This document shows positions 1-5,680 of a stretch of DNA of 7,626 bases, one piece after another (the first letter of the stretch is position 1; the number at the start of each line of letters is the position of its first letter). The notes below the pieces were generated by a model. The model ran no database searches and had not been told where the DNA came from. It saw only the letters and a program-made list of their open reading frames with translations. The stretch lies in assembly GCA_030698645.1 (NCBI GenBank), contig JAUYMV010000414.1, forward strand, positions 1 through 7,626, given 5' to 3'. The position numbers were made by a program, and so were the translations under genes. Origin of the DNA: Mesorhizobium sp. (lineage in GTDB: Bacteria > Pseudomonadota > Alphaproteobacteria > Rhizobiales > Rhizobiaceae).

Positions 1-451
1 CAACCATGTCGAGCGACAGGACCAGCAGGCCGACGCCGACCAGGATGCGGCCGAACTGGCGCCATTCGCGGCGCTCGGTCGTCATGAAGATGGTGGTGCC
101 AACGGCGAGGCAGATCGGCACCAGCAGTGTGAGGTCGAGGGAGAGGAGCTTGACCGCCAGCGCCGAGCCGATCTCGGCGCCGCGCACGGCAAGCTGGCCG
201 GACAGGCCGCTGACGACGCCGGAGCCTGCGAAGGAACTGACGAGGAGCGTCACGGCGGTCGAGCTCTGGAAAGCGATCGACAGGCCGGCGCCGGCGAGCA
301 CCGCGAGCACCGGATTGCGCAGCGTGGCGCGCAGGCGCTGGCGCAGCGCGTCGCCATAGGCGCGCTCGACGCCCGTCTTGACCATGCGCGTCGCCCACAG
401 GAGCAGGGCGACCGCGCCGGCGAGGTGCAGCAGGACGACCGATCCGCTCAT
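1..451 (-). CDS. Na/Pi cotransporter family membrane protein, N-terminal part (cut by left edge)
   Basis: The minus strand is open from an ATG at 451 to the window edge, giving 150 residues without a stop. The start MSGSVVLLHLAGAVALLLWA is a membrane helix followed by TRMVKTGVERAYG. Residues 49-80 hold a second hydrophobic stretch with the QSST motif (62-65), and GAEIGSA (91-97) stands where the family usually has a GANIGTT-like motif. This pattern is typical of the first half of the Na+/phosphate symporter repeat (PF02690), so the protein is inferred to move phosphate or a similar anion across the inner membrane. Helices follow at about 98-122 and 132-150. The second repeat and any C-terminal PhoU-like domain lie outside the window. 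No strong Shine-Dalgarno precedes the ATG; the start was chosen because it begins just before the first helix. It diverges from the toxin-antitoxin pair. Confidence 0.8.
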   Translation of the reverse strand, partial: MSGSVVLLHLAGAVALLLWATRMVKTGVERAYGDALRQRLRATLRNPVLAVLAGAGLSIAFQSSTAVTLLVSSFAGSGVVSGLSGQLAVRGAEIGSALAVKLLSLDLTLLVPICLAVGTTIFMTTERREWRQFGRILVGVGLLVLSLDMV

Positions 452-532
452 CGGCGGCAGGTCCGGGGATCTGGAATCAGGGGCCTCGTCATCGCATCGT
501 GGTCCGTGGCGTTCGTCCTGAACATGCGCTTT

Positions 533-550
533 ATATTAGCCGGATAATAT
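533..550. promoter_or_regulatory. AT-rich imperfect palindrome upstream of the Na/Pi gene
   Basis: Arms ATATTA and TAATAT flank GCCGGA, giving an 18-bp palindrome with one mismatched pair. It is about 80 bp upstream of the minus-strand start at 451, in an AT-rich island within GC-rich sequence. On the minus strand it overlaps a possible -10 (TATTAT, 549-544) 16 bp after TTCGAA (571-566). It could be an operator or promoter element for the Na/Pi gene; I do not recognise the regulator. The rest of 452-670 shows no gene that I can support. Confidence 0.35.
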
Positions 551-671
551 GTTCGCGTGTGGTTTTTCGAAGGCGGATGGCCGACGCGGCGTGTCGGAAA
601 CGGAATGTTCGGCGCACAGCGGCATGGTCTCGGTTCGCGCGGGCATTGCCTGTTCGCTCCGCGTTCGGGCG

Positions 672-718
672 TTGAGCGCGAGTCGTCGTCGTGCTATATA
701 TGACCACTGTAGTCATAT
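672..718 (+). promoter_or_regulatory. Promoter and autoregulatory operator of the phd-vapC pair
   Basis: TTGAGC (672-677) and TATATA (695-700) are separated by 17 bp, a good sigma-70 spacing. The -10 overlaps a 21-bp palindrome centred on 708 with arms ATATGAC (698-704) and GTCATAT (712-718); the inner pairs match too except one. The palindrome ends 12 bases before the antitoxin start. Phd/YefM antitoxins, alone or with their toxin, usually repress their own operon by binding such palindromes, so this is inferred to be the operator. Repressor bound here would cover the -10 and the expected transcription start. Confidence 0.65.
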
Positions 719-730
719 CGGAGGGGAACG

Positions 731-973
731 ATGAAATCGATCCAGCTAAAGGACGCCAAAGCAACGCTTTCGGCGGTCGTCGATGACGCTGTGGCCGGAC
801 GGCCCTCGCTGATCACGCGGCACGGCAGGAAGGAAGCCGTGGTCATCTCCTTTGCGGAATATGAACGACTGTCGAAAGTGCCGAGCTTCGGGGCGCTTTT
901 GATGGCTTTTCCTGGCGAACCGGGGGACATTCCGGAAAGACCGTCCGGCCCCGCCTTTCGCGACGAATTCTGA
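731..973 (+). CDS. Phd/YefM-family type II antitoxin
   Basis: This 80-residue protein opens with MKSIQLKDAKATLSAVVDDA and continues with a GRPSLITRHGRKEAVVISFAEYERL stretch spread over residues 23-47. This is the characteristic Phd/YefM DNA-binding fold: a helix that packs on a dimer partner, a beta strand carrying Arg-His-Gly, and the E-Y-E-R-L helix. The acidic and proline-rich C-terminus (about 50-80, ending RDEF) is the likely disordered tail that wraps and neutralises the toxin. A strong Shine-Dalgarno GGAGGGG (720-726) lies just ahead of the ATG and fixes the start. The TGA stop shares one base with the toxin ATG (TGATG, 971-975), so the two genes are translationally coupled. It should bind the palindrome at 698-718 and repress its own operon. 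Family assignment is firm; the repressor role is by family analogy. Confidence 0.9.
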   Translation: MKSIQLKDAKATLSAVVDDAVAGRPSLITRHGRKEAVVISFAEYERLSKVPSFGALLMAFPGEPGDIPERPSGPAFRDEF

Positions 974-1416
974 TGTATCTCGTCGATACGAATATCGTAT
1001 CGCAATCCGATCCTCGTAAGTCGGCTCGGGCGCGAGAGCTGATCAAATGGATGGATACCGCAAGTCCTTACCTGTTTCTGTCTGCCGTGACCGCGTCGGA
1101 GGTCATGGCGGGAATCTCGAAAGCCAATCGGACGGGTGCGACGACCCGGGCTGCGGCGCTTACCGAATGGTGGGAACAAATCGAGGCGCTCTATGGCGAC
1201 CGCATCCTGGTCTACGATATAGCCGTGGCGCGTGCCGCCGGTGCCATGTTCGACCGTTCGCGGGCGTTCAATCCAGGCTTCGCCGACATCGCGATAGGCG
1301 CCACGGCCAAGGTACACGGCTTGACGGTGCTGACTGCGAACGAAGCCCATTTTATTCCGCTCGGCGTTGCTTTCATCAATCCTCTGAAAGATCTACCGCC
1401 GCTACCGGGTGCTTAA
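973..1416 (+). CDS. vapC: VapC-like PIN-domain ribonuclease toxin
   Basis: This 147-residue protein is a single PIN domain. It starts MYLVDTNIVS with the first catalytic acid D5 and conserved N7. E43 lies in LSAVTASEVMAGI, and D105 in the PGFADIAIGATA helix. These are three of the four acidic metal ligands expected of a VapC endoribonuclease, which halts growth by cutting RNA, often initiator tRNA or rRNA. The fourth motif, usually TxNxxDF, here reads TANEAHF (121-127): the Asp position is His126, with Glu124 nearby, so metal binding may be altered. Length is normal (130-150). The gene overlaps the antitoxin by one base and has no separate promoter. Pairing of a Phd-type antitoxin with a PIN toxin is common in alphaproteobacteria. 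It ends 25 bp before the convergent exporter gene; I see no clear terminator between them. The RNA target cannot be read from sequence. Confidence 0.88.
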   Translation: MYLVDTNIVSQSDPRKSARARELIKWMDTASPYLFLSAVTASEVMAGISKANRTGATTRAAALTEWWEQIEALYGDRILVYDIAVARAAGAMFDRSRAFNPGFADIAIGATAKVHGLTVLTANEAHFIPLGVAFINPLKDLPPLPGA

Positions 1417-1441
1417 GGCATCCACCGGCCCCGCTAGCCCC

Positions 1442-2626
1442 TCAGAGGACGGTGATCGGCACCGGCGGAGTGGCGCCGCCGCGGCGTTCCGCCACCCAGG
1501 AGCTGGCCGCCACCAGCGTGGCGACGATCATGGCGGCGACGCCCATCAGCGGCAGCGAACGGTAGCCGAGGCCGGCGGTCAGCATGACGCCGCCGATGAA
1601 GGCGGCGAAGGCGATGCCAAGGTTGAAGCCGGCGGGGATGAGCGACGAGGCGAGGTTCGGCGCGTCGGCGGTCCAGGACAGGATGCGGGTCTGCAGCGGC
1701 GTGCCGATGGCGAAATTCAGGCCGCCCCACAGGACGATGACGACGACCATCGGCATCGGATAGGGGCTCGCGACATACATCGCGACCATGACCAACGCCT
1801 GCAAGGCGAGCACGGTGATCAGCGAGGTCATCAGGTTGAAGTCGGCGAGCCTGCCGCCGGCCCAGACGCCAATTGTGGCGCCGACGCCGTTGGCGAGCAG
1901 GACCCATGGCACGGTCGCGGCGCCGAGGCCGGTGACCTCCTGCAACAGCGGCGCGATATAGGTGAAGGGCACGAACTGGCAGAGCATCAGCATCAGCATG
2001 ACGATCAGCGAGGTCCAGACCTGCTGGCGTCCAAGCACGCGGACCTCGTTGAGAAAGCCGGCCGGGCGCGGCGGCGGGCCGGAGGCGCGCGGCAGGAGGA
2101 CGAGCATCGCGGCAAGGGCGACGAGGCCAAGACCGAACATCGCCCAGAAGGTCGCGCGCCAGCCGAACGCGTTGCCGATGGCGGCGCCGGCGGGCACGCC
2201 GATGACGTTGGAGACGGTCAGCCCGGCGAGGATGAGGGCGACGGCCATGCCGCGCTGGTCGGGCCGGACGAGGCCAAGCGCAACCACCATGGCGACGGCG
2301 AAGAAGGCGCCGTGCACGACCGCGACCACGACGCGGATGGCGAGCATCGAGGCGAAGTCGGGCGCGACGGCGCAGGCAAGCTGGCCGGCGACGAAGACGA
2401 CGAGAATGGACACCAGCAGCGTCTTGCGCGGCACGCGCGCGGTGGTGAGCGTCAGCAGAGGGCCGCCGATGGCGATGCCGAGCGCGTAGGCCGAGACGAG
2501 CACGCCGGCTCGGGGCACGGAGATGTTCAGCCCCTCGGCGACCTGCGGCAGGACGCCGGCGATGACGAATTCGGTCGTGCCGAAGGCGAAGGCGGCGATG
2601 AAGAGCGCGATGAGCGGAAGCGGCAT
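1442..2626 (-). CDS. MFS exporter, AraJ/DHA1-like
   Basis: From the ATG at 2626 the product is 394 residues, very hydrophobic, with about 12 predicted membrane helices. Helix 1 carries FGTTEF with a buried acid (E19), typical of the proton-coupled DHA1 drug/sugar-efflux branch (AraJ, YdhP, SotB relatives). The loop after helix 2 reads TTARVPRKTLL (about 60-70), a degenerate MFS motif A. Helix 5 has SNVIGVPAGAAIG, the antiporter motif C region. A basic and proline-rich loop near residues 180-200 separates the halves. It probably exports a small molecule using the proton gradient; the substrate is unknown. An in-frame ATG at 2671 would add 15 polar residues (409 aa). I prefer 2626 because family members begin directly before helix 1, but neither start has a strong Shine-Dalgarno. 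It lies downstream of brnA in the same direction, 146 bp away, so likely has its own promoter. Confidence 0.85.
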   Translation of the reverse strand: MPLPLIALFIAAFAFGTTEFVIAGVLPQVAEGLNISVPRAGVLVSAYALGIAIGGPLLTLTTARVPRKTLLVSILVVFVAGQLACAVAPDFASMLAIRVVVAVVHGAFFAVAMVVALGLVRPDQRGMAVALILAGLTVSNVIGVPAGAAIGNAFGWRATFWAMFGLGLVALAAMLVLLPRASGPPPRPAGFLNEVRVLGRQQVWTSLIVMLMLMLCQFVPFTYIAPLLQEVTGLGAATVPWVLLANGVGATIGVWAGGRLADFNLMTSLITVLALQALVMVAMYVASPYPMPMVVVIVLWGGLNFAIGTPLQTRILSWTADAPNLASSLIPAGFNLGIAFAAFIGGVMLTAGLGYRSLPLMGVAAMIVATLVAASSWVAERRGGATPPVPITVL

Positions 2627-2677
2627 GGGGAATCCGGCAATGTGGAGCCGCCGTTGCACCACGAAGCGCATGCCGGA

Positions 2678-2693
2678 ACAATGCGGAAATTGT
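2678..2693. promoter_or_regulatory. Inverted repeat ACAAT-N6-ATTGT before the MFS gene
   Basis: Perfect 5-bp arms (2678-2682 and 2689-2693) surround GCGGAA. The site is 52 bp upstream of the preferred MFS start at 2626 and only 7 bp from the alternative ATG at 2671, a position that suits a repressor operator if translation begins at 2626. Short arms like these occur by chance, and no matching regulator gene is adjacent, so the call is tentative. Confidence 0.25.
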
Positions 2694-2772
2694 GCTCGAA
2701 GGATCAGTTTTTCTCTGGCCGCCCGCCGATGTCGACGATCCTGGCAGGCAAGTGAAGAAGCGCGGGGGCGCG

Positions 2773-3108
2773 TCAGCCTGCCTTCTTGTCCTTCAGCTTT
2801 TCGAGCATGTAGTGGCGCAGCACGGCGTTGATGCGCGTCTGGTAGCCCTTGCCGGTCGCCTTGAAGAAGTCGAGGACATCGTTGTCAAGCCGGATGGAGA
2901 TCGCGTCCTTCGGCACGGGGATGACGATCTTGGCGTTCGACCAGTCGATGTTCATGAGCTCGGCCCAGTCGGGATCGTCGCGCATGTTCGCTTCGATCTC
3001 CGCGTCGGTCATTGCATCGACGCGGGCCCAGTCGGTGCGAGATTCGCCGCGTGCGATCCGATCACGGATTTCATTGATCGAATATGAAACGGTATTCTCT
3101 TTGCTCAT
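2773..3108 (-). CDS. brnA: BrnA antitoxin
   Basis: This 111-residue protein matches the BrnA pattern. The N-terminal part contains RTDWARVDAMTDAEIEANM (about 24-42) and an acidic DDPDW segment, which in this family contacts and neutralises BrnT. The C-terminal part, KDAISIRLDNDVLDFFKATGKGYQTRINAVLRHYM (spread over 67-101), is the ribbon-helix-helix DNA-binding and dimerisation domain, with the beta strand AISIRL and the GKGYQTRIN turn. A lysine-rich tail follows. The start ATG at 3108 lies inside the end of brnT, an overlap of 38 bases, the arrangement expected for translational coupling in brnTA operons. The frame is intact. Since brnT upstream is interrupted by an amber codon, BrnA may now act as a lone autorepressor or as an antidote to BrnT proteins encoded elsewhere; that is inference. 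Ribosomes must reach it through a broken upstream frame, which may lower its translation. Confidence 0.9.
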   Translation of the reverse strand: MSKENTVSYSINEIRDRIARGESRTDWARVDAMTDAEIEANMRDDPDWAELMNIDWSNAKIVIPVPKDAISIRLDNDVLDFFKATGKGYQTRINAVLRHYMLEKLKDKKAG

Positions 3109-3367
3109 AATCTCTGGCCGGTCTCGCTGATATGATGCGGCATCTGCCTTCTCGAAGCGTGTAGATGACGCCTATGATACGGCCCCGCTGAGGGCATACG
3201 GCAACGATGCGATGTTCGTCCGATCGGATGCTGTCATACTCCAGATGCGGTTGCATCAAAGCGAGCGCTGCGTCGTCGAACGTTATCTTGTGCTTCAAGG
3301 CGTTCGATGCTGCTTTGTCCTCATCCTACTCGAACAGTGTGTGCTGATCGGAGCCAATGACGCGCAT
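3071..3367 (-). pseudogene. brnT: BrnT toxin gene interrupted by an in-frame amber codon
   Basis: Reading from the ATG at 3367, which has GGAG seven to ten bases upstream, gives MRVIGSDQHTLFE, then TAG (3328-3326), then DEDKAASNALKHKITFDDAA to a TGA at 3071. BrnT proteins (RelE-fold ribonucleases, PF04365) carry the N-terminal motif FEWDxxKAxxN, so the TAG sits exactly where Trp is expected; a single TGG-to-TAG change explains it. The remainder is well conserved, including VIYTLREGRCRIISARPARDYEQREY near the C-terminus, with the Arg/Glu residues typical of the fold. Restored length is 98 residues, normal for BrnT. A shorter product of 75 residues could start at TTG 3298, but it lacks the first strand and has no Shine-Dalgarno, so activity is doubtful. 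The gene overlaps brnA by 38 bases. Amber suppression, reinitiation or a base-calling error are the alternatives. Confidence 0.8.
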
Positions 3368-3408
3368 CGACGTCTCCGCGTGTCTTCAGCATCAACACAA
3401 TGCCGCTT

Positions 3409-3440
3409 GTGTATATACACTTGTAATGGATTGCATTCAA
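3409..3440 (-). promoter_or_regulatory. brnTA promoter with embedded palindrome
   Basis: On the minus strand TTGAAT (3440-3435) and TATATA (3417-3412) are 17 bp apart. The -10 lies inside a perfect 12-bp palindrome GTGTATATACAC (3409-3420). The expected transcription start is about 35-40 bases before the brnT ATG at 3367. BrnA proteins repress their own promoters, so the palindrome is the likely BrnA operator. The layout mirrors the phd promoter, where the operator also covers the -10. It lies about 90-100 bp upstream of dnaG, which is transcribed the other way; no strong separate dnaG promoter is evident in the 143-bp gap (3368-3510). Confidence 0.6.
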
Positions 3441-3510
3441 GCCTGTGAAACACGGTGATACGCCTGCTGCGGGTCTCGCGTGTGGCGTCGTGGCGACCTA
3501 AGTAAGAGGG

Positions 3511-5421
3511 ATGCGCTTTTCACCCGCCTTCCTCGACGAGATTCGCGACCGCGTGCCGATTTCGACGGTGATCGGCGGACGCGTGGCGTGGGATCGCAAG
3601 AAGACAAATGCCTCGCGCGGCGACTACTGGGCGTGCTGCCCGTTCCATGGCGAAAAGTCGCCGTCCTTCCACTGCGAGGACAAGAAGGGCCGCTACCATT
3701 GTTTCGGCTGCGGCGTGTCGGGCGACCACTTCCGTTTCCTGACCGATCTCGAGGGGCTGAGCTTTCCCGAAGCCGTCGAGCGGATCGCCGGGCTGGCCGG
3801 CGTGGCGATGCCCGCGCGGGATGAAGCCGAGGAACGGCGCGACCGCGAGCGGGCGAGCCTGACCGACGTGATGGAGATGGCGGCTGTGTTCTTCCAGGAC
3901 CGGCTGCAATCGGCCGACGGCGCCAAGGCGCGCGCGTATCTGCGCGACCGCGGGCTGACCTCGGTGACGCAGCAGACTTTTCGGCTCGGCTATGCGCCGG
4001 AGAGCCGCAATGCGCTGAAGGAGCATCTGGCGTCGAAGGGTATTCCAAAAGACCAGATCGAGGCCTGCGGGCTGGTGCGGCACGGCGACGACGTCCCGGT
4101 CTCGTACGACTGGTTCCGCGACCGCATCATGTTTCCGATCGAGGATCGCCAGGGCCGCGTGATCGCCTTCGGAGGCCGCGCGCTCGCCCCCGATGCGCCG
4201 GCCAAATACATGAATTCGCCCGACACCGAGCTCTTCCACAAGGGCAACGTGCTCTACAATTTCGCCCGCGCCCGGAAAGCCCAGGGCAAGGACGGAACGG
4301 TCATCGCCGTCGAGGGCTATATGGACACGATCGCGCTGGCGCAGGCGGGCTTCGGCAATGTCGTGGCGCCGCTCGGCACGGCGCTCACGGAAAACCAGCT
4401 CGAACTGCTGTGGCGGATGGCGGGCGAGCCGGTGCTCTGCTTCGATGGCGACAAGGCGGGGCTGAAGGCCGCCTGGCGCGCGGCGGATCTGGCGCTGCCG
4501 CTGGTGCAGCCCGGCCGCACGCTGCGCTTCGCGCTCCTGCCCGAGGGCCAGGACCCAGACGACCTGGTGCGCGCGGAAGGCGCGGCGGCGTTTTCCAAGG
4601 TGCTCGCCGAGGCGCGGCCGCTGGCCGACCTCTTATGGATGCGCGAGACGGCGGGCGGCGTGTTCGACACGCCGGAACGGCGCGCGGAGCTGGAAAAGAA
4701 CCTGCGCGAACTGGTCGGCCGCATCCGCGACGAGAATTTGCGTCGCCACTACCAGCAGGAGATGCGCGAGCGCAGCAATCTGTTCTTCGGCGCGGCGCGG
4801 ACCGCGCGCCAGGGCGGCAATTTCCGCGGCGGCCAGAACAACCAGCCGCGCAAGGGCGGCGCGGAGGGGCGCATGGCGGTTTCCGACAGCCTGGCCCGCT
4901 CGGCCATGGTTAAGGGCGGCTCTGTGCCGATGCGCGAGGCTGTGCTGATCGTCGCGCTGATCTGCCATCCGGCGCTGATCGAGGAGAACTACGACCAGGT
5001 CGAGATGCTCGAATTCAGCCATGCCGGCCTGCGCCAGCTGCACGCGGCCCTGCTCGACGCGCTGGCGCACGACATGGCGGGCGACCGCGCAACGCTGCTC
5101 GGCGTCATCGGCCGGGCGGGCCTCGAGCCGGTCTGGGAACAGGCGACGGCGATGGTGCGCCGCCTGCGCGGCTGGCCGGCGCTGGAGGACGCCGCACTCG
5201 ACGATGCGCGCGACGCCTTCGCCCAGGCGCTCCACTTGCACCACAGCCAGCGCACTCTACATAAGGAGCTCAAGGCGGCGGAAGTGGCGCTCGCGGCGGA
5301 TTCGACGGAGGAGAACTTCCTGCGCCTGATCGATATCCAGGCGCAGTTCCGCGACGTGCAGGCGACCGAGGCGCTGATCGAGGGTTTCGGGGCGCAATCT
5401 GGACGCGGCGGGCGCAACTGA
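3511..5421 (+). CDS. dnaG: DNA primase
   Basis: The 636-residue product is a complete DnaG, which makes the RNA primers for replication-fork synthesis together with DnaB helicase. The N-terminal zinc-binding domain (about 1-100) shows C43-P-F-H46 and C64-F-G-C67 as ligands. The RNA-polymerase core follows, with FGGRAL (220-225) in the RNA-binding region. The TOPRIM part has VEGYMD (E268), the DGDKAG acids (D312, D314) and GQDPDD (D348-D351), all metal-coordinating positions intact. A Gly/Asn/Arg-rich linker (about 434-453) leads to the helical C-terminal DnaB-interaction domain (about 470-630). The ATG is fixed by a stop at 3499-3501 and by the family N-terminus MRFSPAFLDEIRDRVPIS. GAGGG abuts the ATG, an unusually short ribosome-binding spacing that may limit expression of this low-copy protein. 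rpoD lies 367 bp downstream in the same direction. Confidence 0.97.
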   Translation: MRFSPAFLDEIRDRVPISTVIGGRVAWDRKKTNASRGDYWACCPFHGEKSPSFHCEDKKGRYHCFGCGVSGDHFRFLTDLEGLSFPEAVERIAGLAGVAMPARDEAEERRDRERASLTDVMEMAAVFFQDRLQSADGAKARAYLRDRGLTSVTQQTFRLGYAPESRNALKEHLASKGIPKDQIEACGLVRHGDDVPVSYDWFRDRIMFPIEDRQGRVIAFGGRALAPDAPAKYMNSPDTELFHKGNVLYNFARARKAQGKDGTVIAVEGYMDTIALAQAGFGNVVAPLGTALTENQLELLWRMAGEPVLCFDGDKAGLKAAWRAADLALPLVQPGRTLRFALLPEGQDPDDLVRAEGAAAFSKVLAEARPLADLLWMRETAGGVFDTPERRAELEKNLRELVGRIRDENLRRHYQQEMRERSNLFFGAARTARQGGNFRGGQNNQPRKGGAEGRMAVSDSLARSAMVKGGSVPMREAVLIVALICHPALIEENYDQVEMLEFSHAGLRQLHAALLDALAHDMAGDRATLLGVIGRAGLEPVWEQATAMVRRLRGWPALEDAALDDARDAFAQALHLHHSQRTLHKELKAAEVALAADSTEENFLRLIDIQAQFRDVQATEALIEGFGAQSGRGGRN

Positions 5422-5452
5422 TCGCTTGACGGCAGAGTTTCCGCAGCGCGTG

Positions 5453-5528
5453 GAATCGGCCAATTGATTCGCTTTTTCGGCGCGAATCATGTCACAGCCG
5501 CTTGACCTTCCGCTGGAATGGCGGAATC
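5453..5528. promoter_or_regulatory. Cluster of four GANTC (CcrM-type) methylation sites
   Basis: GAATC at 5453-5457, GATTC at 5466-5470, GAATC at 5484-5488 and GAATC at 5524-5528 fall within 76 bp. GANTC is the target of the cell-cycle DNA methyltransferase CcrM in most alphaproteobacteria. By eye the rest of the window has only scattered single sites. Clustering upstream of a gene suggests methylation-sensitive transcription; this is inference. Two of the sites lie in the arms of the 5465-5489 inverted repeat. Confidence 0.45.
5465..5489 (+). other. Inverted repeat (8-bp perfect stem) downstream of dnaG
   Basis: TGATTCGC (5465-5472) and GCGAATCA (5482-5489) are perfectly complementary around a 9-base loop TTTTTCGGC. 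The T-run is in the loop, not after the stem, so it is not a standard intrinsic terminator on this strand. It may protect the dnaG 3' end, form an mRNA processing site, or be a protein-binding palindrome. Confidence 0.45.
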
Positions 5529-5534
5529 AGGTCA
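5503..5534 (+). other. Long bulged hairpin between dnaG and rpoD
   Basis: TGACC plus TTCCGC (5503-5513) pair with GCGGAA (5521-5526) and GGTCA (5530-5534), leaving a 7-base loop and a 3-base TCA bulge: 11 base pairs. No T-run follows, so termination is not indicated. Possible roles are transcript processing between primase and sigma messages, or mRNA stabilisation. Confidence 0.45.
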
Positions 5535-5638
5535 GCTCGACATTCGAAGATCCGTGCTAATGCGGGATCGCTAAACTGGCCGCAAGGCCGATGAACAGAA
5601 CGGAGCACTGATTTCGTGGCGGGAGGCAACCTGCCGTC

Positions 5639-5663
5639 TTAATCAGAGTTAATCGGACATTAA
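5639..5663 (+). promoter_or_regulatory. CtrA-like motif (TTAA-N7-TTAA) upstream of rpoD
   Basis: Three TTAA words occur at 5639-5642, 5649-5652 and 5660-5663. The last two are separated by exactly seven bases (TCGGACA), the spacing of the full CtrA site of alphaproteobacteria; the first two are six apart and form the repeat TTAATC-AGAG-TTAATC. The site is about 125 bp before the rpoD ATG. CtrA is a cell-cycle response regulator; control of rpoD by it is my inference. Confidence 0.4.
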
Positions 5664-5680
5664 GGCTAGCATGGGTAGCT

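Noticed and set aside
6..359. Plus-strand frame of 117 codons at the left edge
   Set aside because: Antisense to the Na/Pi cotransporter frame; Arg/Ser/Thr-rich shadow.
694..1350. Minus-strand frame of 218 codons opposite phd-vapC
   Set aside because: Both plus-strand genes have clear family motifs, a Shine-Dalgarno and a promoter; the antisense frame has none.
1417..1441. Bidirectional terminator between vapC and the MFS gene
   Set aside because: The 25-bp gap contains no stable stem with a T-run in either direction.
1434..2681. Second minus-strand frame of 415 codons overlapping the MFS gene
   Set aside because: Arg/His/Ala-rich translation with no membrane helices or motifs; the alternate frame gives a clear MFS protein.
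1409..2755. Plus-strand open frame of 448 codons
   Set aside because: It lies antisense to the MFS gene; the translation is a low-complexity run of His, Asp, Gly and Arg without domain character, typical of a high-GC shadow frame.
3432..3461. TTGCAT-N18-TGATAC as a dnaG promoter
   Set aside because: The -10 matches the consensus at only two positions, too weak to annotate.
5502..5530. TTGACC as an rpoD -35 box
   Set aside because: No reasonable -10 lies 16-18 bp downstream (GAATCA at best), and the box is part of a hairpin arm.
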